Shown here piece by piece: positions 61,884 through 64,000 of a stretch of 64,000 nt of DNA. Below the pieces are notes generated by a model, which saw only the letters and a list, made by a program, of their open reading frames with translations, searched no databases and had not been told where the DNA came from. How positions within the stretch are numbered: position 1 is the first letter of the stretch; every line of letters starts with the position of its first letter. A program made the position numbers and the translations under genes. Source of the stretch: Bordetella genomosp. 13 (GTDB taxonomy: Bacteria > Pseudomonadota > Gammaproteobacteria > Burkholderiales > Burkholderiaceae_B); NCBI RefSeq assembly GCF_007679965.1, contig NZ_VEHL01000002.1, forward strand, positions 62,001-126,000, read 5' to 3'.

Positions 61884-64000
61884 TCATGCCGACAAGGACT
61901 GCACCGCCTCGGCCGAGTGGCTGAAATACCGCCGGCCAATCTCATCCGACAGCAGACTCGACGCCACCTCCAGCTGGTGCGCCAGCGTCAGCACGGTGTC
62001 GTAGCGGCCGTCGTCGCCGCGTTGGCATAGCGCGGCCAGCGTACAGCCGGTGTCGGGCGGCGGCAGCAGGCCCAGCAGGTCTTCCGCAGGCCCCGCCGCG
62101 CTGGCGGGCAGCCGTGGCAAGTGGTCGTGCAGGCGGCCCAGCGTGCAGGCGGCCGAGCGCGGGTTGGCGGGATCGAGCACCAGCAGGTTCAGCAGCGCCG
62201 GAATCTCGTGGCGGCCCTGGTAATAGGCCCGGTATGTGATGGCGCTGTCGTACAGGTTCAGCAGCAGGCTGAAGCCGCCTTCGCGCAGCACGGCGTTCTG
62301 CACGAACAGGGCCTTGAGCACGCCGGCCATGACGCCCAGCCGCTCGGTGTGGCGGCCGATGGTCAGCAGGCGCCAGCCGTCGTCGCGCGTCATGTGGTCG
62401 CTCTGCGCGCCGGTGATGGCCGACAGCTGGCGGCTCAGGCGCCGCAGGCCGCGCATCACATCCGAGGCGGTGCGCTGCGGCTGCATCGGCGCCGCGTCGT
62501 CGCCCGCTTCGGGCTCCACGCCGTCGGCCGGCGCGTCCTCCTCGGTCAGGCGGCTGCGGTAGCGCTCTCCCGCCTTCATGATCAGGTTCCAGTGTTCCGG
62601 CGACAGGCGGTCGCGGATCTGGCTGGCGGCATGGCCCATTGCCGCCAGGTTGCGGCCGAAGCCGCGTTGCGGGTCTTCCGAGGCCAGTTCGGCCACCAGC
62701 GTGTGCTCGAACACGCGCAGCGACCGCGGCAGCGCCGCCGGCACCAGTCCGCCCCGCACGCACAGGCCGGCCAGCGCGTCGAAGACCGGCTCGGGATTGT
62801 CCAGGTCGCCGTTGATCCAGGTCAGCGTCTGCGCGGCCAGCCGCACATCGCATTCGATGCGCTCGGCATAGCGGCCCATCCAGAACAGGTTCTCGGCCGC
62901 GCGGCTGGAGACCGGACGGCGCGCGTGCACGATGTCCTCGGGATGCATGCGCGCCGGCAGCATCGAGAACAGGTCGACCGTGCCCGACGTGGTGACCCAG
63001 GTGTCCAGGCTGCTGCCGCCGCGCTGCATCGACACCACCTGCTGCTGGCGGCTGGCGATGCGCGTCAGCCCGCCGGGCAGCACGCGCCAGCCGCCTTCGC
63101 CGTCGGCGATGGCGAACACGCGCACCATGGCCGCGCGCGGCACGATGTGGCCGGCCGTCCAGGTGGGCGCCTGCGACAGCGGCAGGTAGTCCTGCACGGT
63201 GTAGGCGTCGGGATCGAGTTCGATGCGGGCGCGCAGCGCTGCCAGTTCCGCCGCGTTGGCATCGCTGCCGATCAGCGGTTCGAAGGCAGCGCGCTGGCGG
63301 CTGCCGGGATACGAGGCCTTGATGACGCTGCGCCCCAGCAGCGGCAGGGCCTGTTCGCGTGCGGCCGTCTCGCCGCACCACCATGACGGCAGCGAGGGCA
63401 GCAGCGGCTCCTCGCCCAGCAGGCGGCGGCCGATGGCGGGCAGGAAGCCGTTGATGGCGGGCGATTCCAGGAAGCCCGTGCCCAGCGAATTGGCCACCAG
63501 CACGTTGCCCGCGCGCATGACCTGCAGGAGGCCGGGCACGCCCAGCGCCGAATCGCTGCGCAGTTCCAGCGGATCGCAGAAGTCGTCGTCCAGCCGGCGC
63601 ACGAGCGCGTGCACCCGTTCCAGGCCGTGCAGCGTCTTCAGGAACAGCTGGTCGTCGCGCACCGTCAGGTCGCTGCCCTCGACCAGCGTCAGGCCCAGGT
63701 AGCGTGCCAGGTAGGTCTGCTCGAAATAGGTTTCGTTGTAGGGGCCGGGCGTCAGCAGGACGATGCGCGGCGGGGTGCGGTCCGCGGGACTCAGCCGGTG
63801 CAGCATGTCGACCAGGCCGCGATAGCTGGCCGCCAGGTGCTGCACGCGCAGTTCCTTGAAGGCGTCGGGAAACTGGCTGGAAATGCTCAGGCGGTTTTCC
63901 AGCAGGTAGCCCAGGCCGGACGGCGCCTGCGTGCGCTGCGACACCACCCACCAGCCGCCGTCGTGGGCGCGTGCCACGTCGAAGGCGGCGATGTGCAGGT
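61884..64000 (-). CDS. Circularly permuted ATP-grasp protein fused to alpha-E domain (N-terminal part outside window)
   Basis: The frame is open to the window's right edge; 704 residues and part of a codon are visible. The N-terminal visible part is a circularly permuted ATP-grasp fold (LLTPGPYNETYFEQTYLAR, SVIKASYPGS, RDDQLFLKTL). After about residue 385 comes the alpha-E domain, starting with SRAAENLFWMGRYAERIE, a mostly helical region. In other bacteria the two parts may be separate genes. ATP-grasp enzymes join a carboxylate to an amine with ATP, so this one may make a peptide tag. It heads the transglutaminase–metallopeptidase–Anbu cluster. Confidence 0.9.
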   Translation of the reverse strand, partial: LHIAAFDVARAHDGGWWVVSQRTQAPSGLGYLLENRLSISSQFPDAFKELRVQHLAASYRGLVDMLHRLSPADRTPPRIVLLTPGPYNETYFEQTYLARYLGLTLVEGSDLTVRDDQLFLKTLHGLERVHALVRRLDDDFCDPLELRSDSALGVPGLLQVMRAGNVLVANSLGTGFLESPAINGFLPAIGRRLLGEEPLLPSLPSWWCGETAAREQALPLLGRSVIKASYPGSRQRAAFEPLIGSDANAAELAALRARIELDPDAYTVQDYLPLSQAPTWTAGHIVPRAAMVRVFAIADGEGGWRVLPGGLTRIASRQQQVVSMQRGGSSLDTWVTTSGTVDLFSMLPARMHPEDIVHARRPVSSRAAENLFWMGRYAERIECDVRLAAQTLTWINGDLDNPEPVFDALAGLCVRGGLVPAALPRSLRVFEHTLVAELASEDPQRGFGRNLAAMGHAASQIRDRLSPEHWNLIMKAGERYRSRLTEEDAPADGVEPEAGDDAAPMQPQRTASDVMRGLRRLSRQLSAITGAQSDHMTRDDGWRLLTIGRHTERLGVMAGVLKALFVQNAVLREGGFSLLLNLYDSAITYRAYYQGRHEIPALLNLLVLDPANPRSAACTLGRLHDHLPRLPASAAGPAEDLLGLLPPPDTGCTLAALCQRGDDGRYDTVLTLAHQLEVASSLLSDEIGRRYFSHSAEAVQSLSA

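Overview
The window is high-GC (roughly two thirds G+C by eye) and densely coded. It looks like chromosome of a betaproteobacterium of the family Alcaligenaceae, most likely Bordetella or a close relative such as Achromobacter. The reasons are the birA–coaX (Baf) pair, the many Bug/TctC-type solute-binding proteins, the hslVU/dksA/zur/xerC/dapF/metK/ahcY/metF housekeeping genes, and a textbook S-adenosylhomocysteine riboswitch before ahcY. I saw no rRNA, tRNA, CRISPR array, complete insertion sequence or prophage.

Layout. 1–10.2 kb: the end of a Rap1a-like protein gene, a 53-residue membrane micro-protein, coaX and birA, a four-gene Mla-type lipid ABC transporter operon (permease, ATPase, MCE protein, lipoprotein), an esterase-like hydrolase, a D,D-carboxypeptidase, D-amino-acid transaminase, a YbeD-like protein and lipB. 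10.3–14.4 kb: a small accessory block (saccharopine-dehydrogenase/DUF4166 protein, ArsR regulator with a palindromic operator, DCC-family protein, palindromic repeats) lies between lipB and lipA. 14.5–19.7 kb: rhamnose genes rfbC and rfbBD split by an aldo/keto reductase, then a cobalamin adenosyltransferase and a CusF-like copper protein. 19.8–24.5 kb: hslVU behind a heat-shock-type promoter, a patatin phospholipase gene broken by one in-frame amber codon, and dksA. 24.6–31.0 kb: a zinc-homeostasis region (COG0523 GTPase, Zur, DUF1007 protein, NicO-type metal transporter, ZnuD-like receptor) with two near-identical Zur-box candidates. 31.0–37.8 kb: xerC, DUF484, dapF, two lipid A acyltransferase genes, metK with a structured leader, and a toxin–antitoxin pair.

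37.8–48.5 kb is accessory metabolism: a LysR-controlled cluster (Bug protein, LeuC/LeuD-like hydro-lyase, alpha/beta hydrolase), then a divergent FadR-type cluster (enolase-superfamily acid-sugar dehydratase, 2-hydroxyacid dehydrogenase, Bug protein) next to kdgD. Together the second set suggests uptake and breakdown of a sugar acid to 2-oxoglutarate semialdehyde. 48.6–53.1 kb: a DUF1289 protein, a glycosyltransferase, and the SAH riboswitch–ahcY–membrane protein–metF methyl-cycle unit. 53.2–56.9 kb: a three-subunit membrane dehydrogenase (GMC flavoprotein, small subunit, triheme cytochrome c).

58.5–64.0 kb, all on the minus strand, is the most system-like part: a circularly permuted ATP-grasp/alpha-E protein (running off the window), a transglutaminase-like protein, a zinc-ribbon metallopeptidase and the proteasome-like protease Anbu. 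The set looks like a peptide-tag synthesis, attachment and removal system of unknown substrate. Other items worth following are the patatin nonsense codon, a 59-bp tandem repeat whose last copy supplies a ribosome binding site, a 15-bp repeat array inside the znuD coding region, paired FadR operators, and a possible SAM-II-like element before metK.
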